Shown here piece by piece: positions 50,543 through 60,552 of a DNA stretch of 64,000 bases. Location: contig NZ_FOYQ01000001.1 in NCBI RefSeq assembly GCF_900115205.1, positions 957,240-1,021,239 of the forward strand, written 5' to 3'. The position numbers were made by a program, and so were the translations under genes. How positions within the stretch are numbered: position 1 is the stretch's first letter; each line of letters opens with the position of its first letter. A model generated the notes under the pieces. It was given only the letters and a program-made list of their open reading frames with translations. It ran no database searches and was not told where the DNA came from. Source of the stretch: Robiginitalea myxolifaciens. Lineage in GTDB: Bacteria > Bacteroidota > Bacteroidia > Flavobacteriales > Flavobacteriaceae.

Positions 50543-52906
50543 ATGAAATCACTGTTCGGCTTCTTCTTACCTACTCTGCTGATTATTCTTTGTTCGCATA
50601 CTGTAAATGCCCAGGTAAACACCGAAATATTCGGGGTAGTCACTGATCCCTCAGGAGAACCTATTATTGGCGCCTCTGTTTATCTTGAAGGAACGGATAA
50701 GGGATCCCAGACCGACTTCGATGGGAAGTATACCATTACAGGTATTAGTCCGGGATCATATAACCTGATTGCCAGTTATCTGGGCTACGAAACGCAGACC
50801 AAATACAATATTCTCGTTCGCTCGGTGGGTACGCCGGACTTTAATTTTGTCCTGGTGGAATCGGCGCAGCAACTCGATGAAGTGGTCGTTTCGAATGCAA
50901 ATGTGATAAGCCGTCCCAAGGAGACTCCATTGTCTACCCAATCCCTTTCCGCCGTGGAGATAGCCACCTATCCGGGGAGCAACAACGACGTGGTTCAAGT
51001 AGCTCAGACCTTACCAGGAGTGTCACCATCGATTGGTGGATTTCGGAATGATCTGATTATTCGTGGGGGAGCGCCGAACGAAACCGTGTACTACCTGGAC
51101 GGCATGGAAATTCCCAATATCAATCATTTTGCCACCCAGGGAAGCGCTGGAGGACCAGTAGGGCTAATCAATGTATCTTTTATAGACAACGTAACCCTCT
51201 CCACCTCGGCATTTGGTGCGCAATATGACAACCCGCTTTCTGGCGTTTTGCAATTCAGCCAGCGCACCGGAAATAGTCGCGATTTTACCGGAAACTTCCG
51301 GGTTAGTGCCAGCGAAGCGGCCCTTACCCTGGAGGGTCCTTTACTCAGAAAAGGAAAGGAAGAATCCGCTACCACTTATTTGGTATCGGTTCGCAGGAGT
51401 TACCTGCAATTTTTGTTCGAAGTAATCGGTTTGCCCTTCCGGCCGAACTATTGGGACTACCAATACAAGGTGAACCACACCCTGGATGCCTACAATGACA
51501 TAAGCCTGATCGGTGTGGGATCTATTGATGATTTTTCTGTGGAAGCGCCTGAAGAATTTGACCCGGAGCAGCAAGCGGCTCTGGAACAAGCTCCCTTTAT
51601 AGCTCAGCGCACGAATGCCATAGGGATTACCTGGAAGAACCGGTTCAAAAATGGGAACGGGTTTATGGAAACCACCTTGAGCAACAATACCCTGATTAAC
51701 GATTTTACCCGCTACGAAGATCCTGAAAATGAAGTGGGGATTGTTTTCCGCAACGATGCCCGGGAATCGGAAACAAAACTTCGATATGCCATGACCAACT
51801 TTTTTGACGGTTGGAAGTTATCCTCCGGTTTCAATTTCCAATATTCCGACTATGAGAATACTACTATTGACCAAAACCGGCAACTGGCATTTGATACCCA
51901 AATCGACTTTTTCAAATACGGGCTCTTTTCAAATATTACTAAGTCATTTATAGACAACAAGCTCGATCTTTCTTTCGGTTTTAGATTGGACGATGACACC
52001 TTTACCACGGAAGATAATCTTCTTTCAACGTTCTCCCCCCGATTCTCACTTTCCTATGAATTTCAGAAAGATTGGCGCATAAATGCATCGGTGGGTCGCT
52101 ATTTCAAACTACCCCCCTATACCATTTTGGGCTTCCGTGATAACGCAGGCGGTTTACTCAATGAAAACAGTCAGTATACCCGTAGCGACCATTTCGTACT
52201 GGGATTGCAACACTATTTCGGTCCCTCTTCAACCATTTCCCTCGAAGGCTTTTATAAACGATATGCTGATTATCCTGTTTCCGTGGCCGACCAGGTCTCC
52301 CTGGCCAATAAGGGGGCAGATTTTGAAATTTTGGGAAGTGAAGAAATTGAAACTGTCGGCAGGGGTCGCAGTTACGGGGCAGAATTGCAGTTTCAACAGA
52401 AGCTCACCAACAACTTTTACGGTATCCTGGCCTACACCTGGTTCTTCAGTGAATTCACAGGGTTTGATACAGAGGAGTTCCTTCCCTCCGTTTGGGACAG
52501 CCGCCATTTAATATCTTTCACAGGCGGCTATAAATTCAATCGCAATTGGGAGTTTAGTGCTAGATACCGGTTCGCAGGGCCAACCCCATTTGTCCCGACA
52601 GATTTGGAGGCAACACTGGATAGTTATCCGGAAGTTATCCTGGACTATACCCGGTTGGGGGAAGAAAACCTGGACATATTCAGCCAGCTCGATATCCGGA
52701 TCGACAAGAAGTGGAATTTTGAGAAGCTTGCCCTCAATATATTTTTCGAAGCCCAGAATATCCTTGCCCAAAACATCCCCCAACCAACCGAATATGGCTT
52801 AAATCGCGATACCAACGGAAACATCGTCAACCCGCGTAGTCTGGTTCCGATTACCGCAGAGAACAATCAGGTAATCCCAAGTATAGGAATAGTGCTGGAT
52901 TTTTAA
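50543..52906 (+). CDS. TonB-dependent receptor
   Basis: 787 residues counted from ATG 50543 (a TTG at 50513 lies within the promoter box and is rejected). Signal peptide ending in VNAQ, carboxypeptidase-regulatory-like domain (GVVTDPSGEPIIGASVYLEG), plug (LPGVSPSIGGFRNDLIIRGG, YYLDGMEIPNINHF) and a beta-barrel ending SIGIVLDF. The substrate is not evident. No SusD-like gene is adjacent. It follows the sigma-factor operon on the same strand, which may regulate it, though 160 bases with their own promoter box lie between. Confidence 0.92.
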   Translation: MKSLFGFFLPTLLIILCSHTVNAQVNTEIFGVVTDPSGEPIIGASVYLEGTDKGSQTDFDGKYTITGISPGSYNLIASYLGYETQTKYNILVRSVGTPDFNFVLVESAQQLDEVVVSNANVISRPKETPLSTQSLSAVEIATYPGSNNDVVQVAQTLPGVSPSIGGFRNDLIIRGGAPNETVYYLDGMEIPNINHFATQGSAGGPVGLINVSFIDNVTLSTSAFGAQYDNPLSGVLQFSQRTGNSRDFTGNFRVSASEAALTLEGPLLRKGKEESATTYLVSVRRSYLQFLFEVIGLPFRPNYWDYQYKVNHTLDAYNDISLIGVGSIDDFSVEAPEEFDPEQQAALEQAPFIAQRTNAIGITWKNRFKNGNGFMETTLSNNTLINDFTRYEDPENEVGIVFRNDARESETKLRYAMTNFFDGWKLSSGFNFQYSDYENTTIDQNRQLAFDTQIDFFKYGLFSNITKSFIDNKLDLSFGFRLDDDTFTTEDNLLSTFSPRFSLSYEFQKDWRINASVGRYFKLPPYTILGFRDNAGGLLNENSQYTRSDHFVLGLQHYFGPSSTISLEGFYKRYADYPVSVADQVSLANKGADFEILGSEEIETVGRGRSYGAELQFQQKLTNNFYGILAYTWFFSEFTGFDTEEFLPSVWDSRHLISFTGGYKFNRNWEFSARYRFAGPTPFVPTDLEATLDSYPEVILDYTRLGEENLDIFSQLDIRIDKKWNFEKLALNIFFEAQNILAQNIPQPTEYGLNRDTNGNIVNPRSLVPITAENNQVIPSIGIVLDF

Positions 52907-52947
52907 ACCAGCCGTAAAACTCCAAAGTGGGTAATTAGTCTGGCCCC

Positions 52948-53913
52948 TTAGTTTACCGAATAACTCACAAAAGCTACCTGACGACTATCCGGACTCCAGG
53001 ACGGTACGTTAATGGAACCTTGCCCTCCAAAAAATACAGGAGTCAAATCACGGATTTCCCGAGTCTCCAAATCCATTAAACGGAGTTTTACCTGTTTACC
53101 AAATGGATGTGCCTGACCCTGATCCTCCACATATGAAATGTAGACAATCCACTTCCCATCCGGGGATACATGTGGGAACCAATTAGAATACTGATCAAAG
53201 GTCATTTGCTCGGGATTAGAGCCATTGGCCTGCATCCTCCAGATTTGCATTTTACCCGTTCGAAAAGAATTGAAGTATACGTATTTTCCATCTGGAGAAT
53301 ACTCAGGACCATCATCCAGACCTTCGGTAGTCGTGAGACGTATCTCTTTTCCACCATTACTATCAATAGCGTAAATATCAAAGTTGTCCCCACGCTTACC
53401 GGTATAAATGACTGCAGAGCCATCGGGTTTCCATCCGTGTAAGAAAGAATTAGATTCTTGTGTTATCCGTTGCGGGGTCCCCCCGGTTATAGGCATCTTA
53501 AATATTACCGATTGACCGCGCCCCTCTTGTGATGCAGAGTCCTTTACATAATGGCTTATTCCCAGCCATTTCAAATCTGGTGAAATAACGTGATCATTAT
53601 TATTCCGATCGGCAAAACCGGAATCCAGTACATCTAGTTTATTACTCGTTAGATCGAGTGTGTACAGTTTGCCCTTACTATTGATAATTAAATAATTGTC
53701 CGGGTGCCAATTGGGAGCCTCAAAATGTTTGTCAAATGTTGCAATGGTGTCGATATGTCCATCATTGATATGGACCGTCTGAATAAAACTTGTAGTATCC
53801 TGTAAAATCATAAAGCCAGGAGAAATATTTCCATAAAGCATTTGTCCAAAAAATAGTTCGGAAAATAAAAGCGCTATCAGCGCCGCAAGTCGAAATATAG
53901 GCCTACTCCTCAT
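52948..53913 (-). CDS. TolB-like beta-propeller protein
   Basis: The N-terminus is hydrophobic ([16 protein letters not shown]), signalling export. The body has several PD40/WD40-like units: [69 protein letters not shown] and [13 protein letters not shown], predicting a six-bladed propeller like the TolB C-terminal domain. No peptidase domain is attached. It overlaps the upstream DUF6090 gene by 11 bases; a joint role is not known. Confidence 0.85.
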   Translation of the reverse strand: MRSRPIFRLAALIALLFSELFFGQMLYGNISPGFMILQDTTSFIQTVHINDGHIDTIATFDKHFEAPNWHPDNYLIINSKGKLYTLDLTSNKLDVLDSGFADRNNNDHVISPDLKWLGISHYVKDSASQEGRGQSVIFKMPITGGTPQRITQESNSFLHGWKPDGSAVIYTGKRGDNFDIYAIDSNGGKEIRLTTTEGLDDGPEYSPDGKYVYFNSFRTGKMQIWRMQANGSNPEQMTFDQYSNWFPHVSPDGKWIVYISYVEDQGQAHPFGKQVKLRLMDLETREIRDLTPVFFGGQGSINVPSWSPDSRQVAFVSYSVN

Positions 53914-54643
53914 ACTGCTGACAAAGTTCGATGATAGCTTCGATCCGGGTAGCTGCTTCCTCGTAGAATTCCATCAGGAAGCGGTTCACGGTAACCCGCC
54001 CAACAAGTTTATTTTCAAAAGAAATTTCACGTAGCAGGGCCTCGTTGGTACCAGGAAAACTGGAATTTCCATAGCGGGCACCCCGCATAGCCGTAAAGTT
54101 TCGGCCTATGCTGTTCTCTTCCAAATATTGGAAATACTTTTCTCCCCCATCGACGTAAAAATCGCACCAATCCACCAGATTGGCATAGAAACTCTCCCAC
54201 TCAATGAGCTTTAGTTTGAGCTCCTCATTGGATAGCGTGGCGAGCTGCCCTGAATTCTTGATGCTGCTCAAGGTGTAGAGGCTGGGATCCCAAACGACCA
54301 TGCGTTGGGTAAAAGAAATCAGACTGTCTGCATTGATGTCCCCATCCGTATACCCCGGTCCGGTATGCTGCAGTAAGAGCTCCCCGGCTGCTTTAATATC
54401 CCTGACGTTTTCGATACTGGCACCTAAATCTGTCAGGTTCTTTTCAAACTCGAGTTTTAAGCTTCGGATGGTGGCCTTTTCATCGTCCCGGGCCTTTCGC
54501 TCCTCGTTCCAATTATTGATTTGCAAGGCAATCAGGATCCCGATGACCACGAGTAGAATTTCGCCCAGGGCGTAGAGCAGGTATTTTGAAAATTTGTTCT
54601 CCTGCAAAAGGTTCTGGCGGATCCGTCTGAAAAATCGAAGCAT
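53903..54643 (-). CDS. DUF6090 membrane protein
   Basis: 246 residues of the DUF6090 family, common in Flavobacteria and of unknown function. The typical start [20 protein letters not shown] leads into one membrane helix ([20 protein letters not shown]), followed by the family hallmark [11 protein letters not shown] and a long periplasmic helical region. It lies directly after the RidA lipoprotein gene (adjacent stop and start) and overlaps the TolB-like gene, so the three are probably one transcript. Confidence 0.87.
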   Translation of the reverse strand: MLRFFRRIRQNLLQENKFSKYLLYALGEILLVVIGILIALQINNWNEERKARDDEKATIRSLKLEFEKNLTDLGASIENVRDIKAAGELLLQHTGPGYTDGDINADSLISFTQRMVVWDPSLYTLSSIKNSGQLATLSNEELKLKLIEWESFYANLVDWCDFYVDGGEKYFQYLEENSIGRNFTAMRGARYGNSSFPGTNEALLREISFENKLVGRVTVNRFLMEFYEEAATRIEAIIELCQQYEE

Positions 54644-55270
54644 CTATTCTACCTCTACTACCAATTCTACTTCTACCGCAATTCCACGGGGCAAGGAGCC
54701 CATACCCACAGCGGCCCGGGCGTGCTTACCGCGTTCTCCAAGGACTTCGACCAGGAGATCTGAAAAGCCATTGACCACTTCGGGCTGATTGCCAAAATCC
54801 GGGCTGCAATTTACCATCCCCAGCACTTTGACAACCCGTTTTATTCGGGAAAGCTCCCCCAATTCGGCTTTGAGCACGGCCAGTTGATTCAACGCTACAA
54901 TTCGGGCAGCTTCATAGCCCTCTTCTACCGTTAAGTCCTCACCGACCTTCCCGGTAATGTAGGTGCCATCTGCCTTTCGCGGGCCTTTACCCGCCAGGAA
55001 TATCAGGTTACCGGTGCGCACGGCATTGACATAGTTGGCTACAGGTGCAGAAATTACAGGAAGTTCCAATCCCAGGGAATCGAGTATGGCTTCCGGAGTT
55101 CGGGTATTTGTGGTTTGGGTGGCAGGGAGGGCATCCGAATGTGCTGCCTTGCCTACCTCAGCTTTGGAATCGGCATCGGCTGTGGCCTCTCCGCAAGAGT
55201 TCAGGGAAATACAAATCAGGAGGGCGGCAAAAACAACGCCAATGGACGTAAGGTGTTTTTTGGGTGTCAT
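54644..55270 (-). CDS. RidA-family protein with lipoprotein signal
   Basis: A type II signal peptide (FAALLICISLNSC) precedes a 150-residue RidA/YjgF domain (YVNAVRTGNLIFLAGKGPRK, VALNQLAVLKAELGELSRIK, HARAAVGMGSLPRGIAVEVE). Cytoplasmic RidA deaminates reactive enamines; the arginine in the conserved HARAAVG position is present, so the pocket may be functional. Envelope anchoring is unusual for this family and points to another, extracytoplasmic ligand. First gene before DUF6090 on the same strand. Confidence 0.88.
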   Translation of the reverse strand: MTPKKHLTSIGVVFAALLICISLNSCGEATADADSKAEVGKAAHSDALPATQTTNTRTPEAILDSLGLELPVISAPVANYVNAVRTGNLIFLAGKGPRKADGTYITGKVGEDLTVEEGYEAARIVALNQLAVLKAELGELSRIKRVVKVLGMVNCSPDFGNQPEVVNGFSDLLVEVLGERGKHARAAVGMGSLPRGIAVEVELVVEVE

Positions 55271-55307
55271 CGGTTGGTAATTTGTACATAAGATACGGTT
55301 TACTCAC

Positions 55308-55508
55308 CTACCCTTCCTCGTGATATTCAAATATTTCCTCGATTCTCTTTTCAAAAACCCCTGCCAGGCGGAAGGCCGTGGGCAAACTGGGATCAAATTT
55401 ACCTTTCTCGATAGCATTGATCGTTTGCCGGCTTACCCCGATGGCATCGGCCAGTTCCCCTTGCGTCAATTTTCGTTCGGCCCGTAAAACACGGATATTA
55501 TTTTTCAT
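55308..55508 (-). CDS. Small XRE-family DNA-binding regulator
   Basis: 66 residues, a single helix-turn-helix: NIRVLRAERKLTQGELADAI, GVSRQTINAIEKGKFDPSLP, ending in an acidic tail. This compact form (YozG/SinR-like) usually represses its own promoter. It follows the membrane protein gene by 12 bases, and the palindrome flanking the operon promoter is its probable binding site. Confidence 0.92.
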   Translation of the reverse strand: MKNNIRVLRAERKLTQGELADAIGVSRQTINAIEKGKFDPSLPTAFRLAGVFEKRIEEIFEYHEEG

Positions 55509-55520
55509 ATCCTTTTAGGA

Positions 55521-55934
55521 TTAGCGGTATCGGCGGGTGTTCATAAAAATTGCCAGCATATAGCAAATGCCCATAAACATGACCAGGAAGCTTATCTCCG
55601 CATCCCAGGGAATAACATCAGTTACGTCTAACATTGAATAGGCCAAGCCGATCACCAGGGTTAAACCTAATGTTATTGCCATAGATTCGAGCTGAATTTT
55701 TCGTTCCAACTCATCGAGGATTTCCAAGAAATTGCGATGTGCTAAAATCATTCCTATCCCGAGTAGGATATTAATGCCCAATGCAAAAACGGTAAGCCCC
55801 TTAGTCCCATTCCAGATAAATTCGCTGCCAAATACCACTAAAGCCGTACTTATGGTCCAAACAAAGGTCCAAAGCGCCAGTAGGCGTACGCGTCGTAAAC
55901 GTTCTGATTTTCGTTCCATAGTTACACTATTCAT
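55521..55934 (-). CDS. Four-helix membrane protein paired with the XRE regulator
   Basis: The start is set at 55934 (MNSVTMERKSERLRRVRLLA), because an upstream in-frame ATG lies in the promoter. It gives 137 residues with four membrane helices (LALWTFVWTISTALVVFGSE, LTVFALGINILLGIGMILA, ITLGLTLVIGLAYSMLDV, ISFLVMFMGICYMLAIFM). Small XRE regulators are often paired with membrane proteins of this size, which may sense the signal; no named domain is recognised. Confidence 0.8.
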   Translation of the reverse strand: MNSVTMERKSERLRRVRLLALWTFVWTISTALVVFGSEFIWNGTKGLTVFALGINILLGIGMILAHRNFLEILDELERKIQLESMAITLGLTLVIGLAYSMLDVTDVIPWDAEISFLVMFMGICYMLAIFMNTRRYR

Positions 55935-55966
55935 TGTAAATATTATTTGTCTTTTTGTAAAGTTTA

Positions 55967-56002
55967 CTTGACAAATATAAAACAAAAAATAGAAATGTCA
56001 AG
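55967..56002 (-). promoter_or_regulatory. Promoter and flanking inverted repeat of the XRE operon
   Basis: Read leftward: TTG (55999-56001), 19 bases, TATATTTG (55972-55979), an exact fit to the Bacteroidota promoter consensus. The core is framed by CTTGACA and TGTCAAG (55996-56002 and 55967-55973), a perfect 7-bp inverted repeat that overlaps both boxes, as expected for an operator. Confidence 0.75.
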
Positions 56003-56046
56003 TCTTATTTACATTTTATAGGAACTAACAGTGAAGTACAGGCCTA

Positions 56047-56709
56047 TTAAGACCTTGGCATGCTTTCGCCTTCCTTATGGTAAAGGTCGGCCAGCTCGGT
56101 CATCAGGTAATCCACGATCCGCTGATCGGAGGCTCCTTTCTGGAAGAGGGCAAAGGAAGCGCGCAATTGTTCGTCCAGGAAAAATTCAAGATCATCTGAG
56201 CCATTTATCTGAAACGACTTCCAGGATCGCAATCCTTCCAGCATTTGCCGGTGGGCTTCGTAGCGCCTTTTGGCCAAAAGGAATTCATCCTTTACCCGTT
56301 GGTCGTTTTGATTATCTGCTTTGTGGGATTCCACATACCAATGTTGGTAGGCGGCCACAATCTCGCGATCGGCATCCAGGGCCTCCGCGATCAACCGGAA
56401 ATAAGCGCGGCTGACCAGGCGCGGATACGTTTGCATAAATTCCGGACTTACCTGAGTTGCGCTGATTTGTGATAACCCGGGTAAGGCGTAGTAGGCTTCC
56501 TGAAATTCCAGAGTCGTCTCGGAATCGGGAATAGCCCGGGAAGGCGTAGTTCCCCCCAAAGAAAGTTTGGGGGTGTTTTCATCCGTAACATCGGAAAGAC
56601 GTTGGTTCCAGGCAGCCTGGTAGGGATCTTCTTCCGTTTGCAGGGTAGCACAAGCCTGCAGGCTTAAAAAAAGCAACAGCAAACAACATCCGAAAGCTGG
56701 GAATTTCAT
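56047..56709 (-). CDS. Lipoprotein, unknown function
   Basis: Signal peptide II with lipobox SLQAC, so lipid-anchored. The start at 56709 (MKFPAFGCCLLLLFLSLQAC) is slightly favoured; an ATG five codons earlier is also possible. The mature part, about 200 residues, is helical with conserved-looking aromatic positions (YPRLVSRAYFRLIAEALDAD, RYEAHRQMLEGLRSW, FFLDEQLRASFALFQKG). No domain is recognised. It lies downstream of the large propeller gene on the same strand and may be co-transcribed with it. Confidence 0.75.
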   Translation of the reverse strand: MKFPAFGCCLLLLFLSLQACATLQTEEDPYQAAWNQRLSDVTDENTPKLSLGGTTPSRAIPDSETTLEFQEAYYALPGLSQISATQVSPEFMQTYPRLVSRAYFRLIAEALDADREIVAAYQHWYVESHKADNQNDQRVKDEFLLAKRRYEAHRQMLEGLRSWKSFQINGSDDLEFFLDEQLRASFALFQKGASDQRIVDYLMTELADLYHKEGESMPRS

Positions 56710-56784
56710 TTTCAAAGGGGGCATCGTGTTCTGCTCCGAAAAAAGGAAATTTGAACCACTTTACAAAATGCCCCGGACTAAGCG

Positions 56785-59700
56785 TTACATATTCCCGGGC
56801 AAATACAAAACACCGATCCCCGCCTCCTGGAGTTTGCGATTGAATTCCGGAATGTCTTCATGAATTATAGCTCGCGCTGCCGCCTTGTGTTTTGCCCATT
56901 CCTGGTTCAATTCAGCGATTCGTGCCCGTGTCCCGTCGTTAACCGCAGGTATGGTCGCATCACTATGGTTGATGGCGGTGATGTACTGGGCTGTAAATCC
57001 ATTGACATAATTCTCCACATCGTCATAGGCTTTGGCCAAACGCTGTACCATAATCCCATCCCAATCCGCCATTTTCTGCGCAAGGACCTCAGCCTGGGTT
57101 GCCAGGTCCTCCTGTTGATTCTGCTTTAAGTGCTGGGTGAGTTTATCGAGTCGTCCGCTTACCTCTTTCAGGGCATTGGTCATCACCGTCATTTCCCGAT
57201 AATTCTCTTCGGCGGCTTCCATGAAATTCGCGTAGTCTTCGTATTGAGCCGCAGTAGTAGGCAGCATCGGGTTAAAATTGAGCGTGGCCTCGGCTTCTAC
57301 CTTGTTGTTCCCTGAAATCAGTGCAAGGGAATAGGTACCCGGTATGGCCCGGTGACCTGAAAAGCTACCCTCGATGTACACCTCCGGAGCACCCGGGAGT
57401 GGCTCATGCCTCAGGTCCCAAACCAAGCGGTTGAGGCCCGGATTCGCGGGAAGTACTCGTGGCGGTGGCGGAGCTCCCTCGTACTTGGGGGCTACAATTT
57501 CATAGGCCGCTTTGTAGGTGCGTACCAGCTTTCCGGAAGCGTCCCGGATTTCAAGTCGCAGTTTGGCCGGATCGGTCCCTTCGGGAATTTCATAATAAAT
57601 CGGTAAGCCACTGGCCGGGTTCACCCCCATATCCGGATGGGTCCCGTCAGAACCATTTCCATTGAGAGCGCTCCCCCAGTTGGGCATGACCATAGGCTCC
57701 GGATGATACAGGGTAAGGGAATTGGCCTTCCCCTTGTACTGCCGCAACAAGCCCAGATCATCAAAAATCCAGAACGAGCGCCCTTGGGTAGCGATGATGA
57801 TATCCGAAAAACGAAGTTGCAGATCCGTAATGGGGACTACCGGGAGGTTGCCCTTTAAGGCTTCCCATGTATTCCCCGCATTGAAAGATACATACAGCCC
57901 AAGCTCGGTCCCTGCAACCAATAAATCCTTGCGAACGGGATCCTCCCGAACTACCCGGGTATACGCCCCCATAGGAATACCCGTATTGATGCGCGTCCAG
58001 CTTTGCCCATAATTGGTGCTTTTATACAACATGGGCTCAAAATCATTGAACTTATAGCGCGTAGCCGCGATATAAACGGTCGCAGGATCATGAGGGCTTA
58101 CCTCAATAGCGTTGACCAGGGACTCGGGCATTCCCTTTGGCGTAATGTCGTTCCAACTGGCGCCGTTGTTCCGGGTAATGTGAACGAGTCCGTCATCACT
58201 ACCGGTGTATAGGGTTCCGGCCTCATGCTGGGATTCGGCCACGTAGGCAAGGGTACCGTAATTTTCCGCCCCAACGGCCTCGTTGGTGTAAGGTGCACCC
58301 CCATTTCCCTGCTTCTCGTCTATGTTGCGGGTGAGGTCCGGACTAACAACTTCCCAGGATTTTCCTTCGTCCCGGGTTCGCAACAAATACTGAGCCCCGT
58401 GGTAATAGGTATTGGGTTCGTGCATTGACTTAATGATCGGCGCATTCCAGTTAAAGAGGTACTTCATTTCCCGGGCCGGCAGTCCGAGATACATCCTGGG
58501 TTCGATCATTACATTGGTTGCACCTCCCGCGTTTACATTCACAACATTGACGGTTCCCAGGTAGCTTCCCCCCATCACTTTTTGGGGGTCCTTGGGATCA
58601 AAAGCAAGAAACGCGCTTTCCCCGCCTGCCGAAGGCGACCAGTGCTGTCGGCCAATACCCCGGGAGCCAATGCCTATACTGGCGATCTTCACCGAACTGT
58701 TGTCCTGCTGTCCCCCGTATAGGTTGTATGGGAAGAGGCTATCCACGGCCACGCGGTAAAACTGGGCGGTGGGCATCTTGTCCTGATACGACCAGTGTTG
58801 GCCTCCGTCAAAGGTAATCTCTGCGCCTCCATCATCGGAGATCACCATATTCTTTGGGTTATCCGGGTTTATCCAGAGATCGTGATAGTCTCCATGGTGG
58901 GTGTCGATTTCCTCCCAGCTTTTTCCCCCGTCTATGGAGCGGTAGGTGGAAGCACTCATCACATAAATTGTGTTTTCATCTACAGGATCGGGTGTGATTT
59001 CAATGTAGTACCAGGCCCGCTGGATCAATCGGTGATCCCCGCTTACACGGGTCCAGCTTCCTCCTGCATTCCGGGAAACGAATAACCCGCCAAGCTCTTT
59101 GTATGTATCGCTTTCGATGAGGGCATAGACCAATTGCGAATTTGCCGGGCTTACCGCGATGGCCATCTTACCCTTTTCCTTGGGAAGCCCGTTATGGATC
59201 AGGGTCCAGGTACTTCCACCATCTGTAGACTTGTAGAGCCCGCTACCTTCTCCCCCACTGACTACCTGCCAGGGAAGTCGCTGGTGCTCCCACATGGCCG
59301 CGTACAGGGTAGTAGGGTTATGCACATCCATGGAGAGGTCGCTACACCCGGTCAGGTCGTTGACAAAAAGTACTTGTTCCCAGGTCTCTCCGCCGTCTTC
59401 CGAGCGGTAAATGCCACGTTCGCGGGAAGGACCGTGCAAGGCCCCTTGGGCTGCCACCCAGATCTTGTCCGGATTCCGAGGATGAATAATGATCCGGGAA
59501 ATATGTCGGGTCATTTCCAGGCCCATATGCTTCCAGGTCTTGCCCGCATCAGTAGATTTATAGACCCCATCGCCATAGGAGGTCATAACCCCGCGGGGGG
59601 CATGTTCCCCCATACCGACAAAGACAATATCCGGATGACTCTCCGAAACACTGACCGTTCCCACGGAGCCCGTCTTAAAATACCCATCGGAAATATTTTT

Positions 59701-59946
59701 CCAGTACTGCCCGGCATCGGTGGTTTTCCATAATCCGCCCCCGGTTGTCCCCATGTAGTAGGTAAGCGGATCGCCGACTACCCCGGTGGATCCTGTAGAA
59801 CGTCCCCCTCGAAAAGGGCCGATATTCCGGAATTTGGCTGGCTTTAAATAATTGTCCAGTTCCTGAGCCAGGGTGGGCAAACTGAAAAGTGTGAGCAGGG
59901 ATAATAACAGGGTGTGACGAAACCCCGAGTGTAGTCTTCGAAACAT
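56785..59946 (-). CDS. Large exported sortilin/BNR-type beta-propeller protein (paralogue)
   Basis: 1,053 residues; signal peptide ending in TLAQ. Contains many Asp-box/VPS10-like repeats ([42 protein letters not shown]) and a C-terminal Ig-like and helical part ([20 protein letters not shown]). It is clearly homologous over its whole length to the protein at 9805-12957; for example both share FR/WRNIGP-RGGRS, YYMG-TGGG and GMGEHA-RGVMTS blocks. It again lies close to peptidase-type genes (M20 amidohydrolase, penicillin acylase). Catalysis is not demonstrated for the family. Confidence 0.88.
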   Translation of the reverse strand: MFRRLHSGFRHTLLLSLLTLFSLPTLAQELDNYLKPAKFRNIGPFRGGRSTGSTGVVGDPLTYYMGTTGGGLWKTTDAGQYWKNISDGYFKTGSVGTVSVSESHPDIVFVGMGEHAPRGVMTSYGDGVYKSTDAGKTWKHMGLEMTRHISRIIIHPRNPDKIWVAAQGALHGPSRERGIYRSEDGGETWEQVLFVNDLTGCSDLSMDVHNPTTLYAAMWEHQRLPWQVVSGGEGSGLYKSTDGGSTWTLIHNGLPKEKGKMAIAVSPANSQLVYALIESDTYKELGGLFVSRNAGGSWTRVSGDHRLIQRAWYYIEITPDPVDENTIYVMSASTYRSIDGGKSWEEIDTHHGDYHDLWINPDNPKNMVISDDGGAEITFDGGQHWSYQDKMPTAQFYRVAVDSLFPYNLYGGQQDNSSVKIASIGIGSRGIGRQHWSPSAGGESAFLAFDPKDPQKVMGGSYLGTVNVVNVNAGGATNVMIEPRMYLGLPAREMKYLFNWNAPIIKSMHEPNTYYHGAQYLLRTRDEGKSWEVVSPDLTRNIDEKQGNGGAPYTNEAVGAENYGTLAYVAESQHEAGTLYTGSDDGLVHITRNNGASWNDITPKGMPESLVNAIEVSPHDPATVYIAATRYKFNDFEPMLYKSTNYGQSWTRINTGIPMGAYTRVVREDPVRKDLLVAGTELGLYVSFNAGNTWEALKGNLPVVPITDLQLRFSDIIIATQGRSFWIFDDLGLLRQYKGKANSLTLYHPEPMVMPNWGSALNGNGSDGTHPDMGVNPASGLPIYYEIPEGTDPAKLRLEIRDASGKLVRTYKAAYEIVAPKYEGAPPPPRVLPANPGLNRLVWDLRHEPLPGAPEVYIEGSFSGHRAIPGTYSLALISGNNKVEAEATLNFNPMLPTTAAQYEDYANFMEAAEENYREMTVMTNALKEVSGRLDKLTQHLKQNQQEDLATQAEVLAQKMADWDGIMVQRLAKAYDDVENYVNGFTAQYITAINHSDATIPAVNDGTRARIAELNQEWAKHKAAARAIIHEDIPEFNRKLQEAGIGVLYLPGNM

Positions 59947-60043
59947 AGGTTGGTACTTTCCTCTAAAAGTAAGGAATTAAGGGGATTTTAGGCCGTAAAT
60001 CTGCGCTGCCGTATCTTTAGCCGACTTCTTTCAAAGCAAGGTA

Positions 60044-60535
60044 ATGATTGCAATTCGCGAAGCTTCCGCTCAGGATTTTACGACCGTAGCCACCCTGGCA
60101 CATACGATCTGGCGCGAGCATTATACGCCGATTATTGGCGTGGACCAGGTGGCCTATATGCTCAATCGTTACCAGTCCGAAGCTGCCATTGCGGAACAAA
60201 CAGCCCGGGGCATGCAGTACTTCCTAATGACCTGGGACGCCCAGGCGGTAGGTTATCTGGCCTTTGAAAAACGAGACGAAGAATTGTTCTTGAGTAAAAT
60301 CTATGTGCTTAGGGACTACCGGGGGAAAGGCATTGGCCGCGCAGGGATGGATTTCCTGGTGGAACAGGCCCGTAAAATGGGATGTACCCGGATAAGCCTG
60401 ACGGTGAACAAATACAACAGCAATTCCATCAAGGCCTATGAAGCCTATGGATTCCGGAATACCGGAGCCCTGGTTACAGACATTGGCGAAGGTTTCGTCA
60501 TGGACGATTTCCGTATGGAACTCCCCCTGCAATAG
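60044..60535 (+). CDS. GNAT-family N-acetyltransferase
   Basis: 163-residue acetyl-CoA-dependent acyltransferase. The core motif A is KIYVLRDYRGKGIGRAGMDF (pyrophosphate-binding RGKGIG), preceded by a beta-bulge strand QAVGYLAFEKRDEELFLSKI and followed by SLTVNKYNSNSIKAYEAYGF. The acceptor is unknown; the sequence resembles the spermidine-acetyltransferase-like (PaiA) group. It is a single rightward gene between two leftward ones. Confidence 0.9.
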   Translation: MIAIREASAQDFTTVATLAHTIWREHYTPIIGVDQVAYMLNRYQSEAAIAEQTARGMQYFLMTWDAQAVGYLAFEKRDEELFLSKIYVLRDYRGKGIGRAGMDFLVEQARKMGCTRISLTVNKYNSNSIKAYEAYGFRNTGALVTDIGEGFVMDDFRMELPLQ

Positions 60536-60552
60536 TCGGTTCCCCGGCAGGC

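Noticed and set aside
59134-59733. 199-codon plus-strand frame
   Set aside because: Antisense shadow of the second propeller gene.
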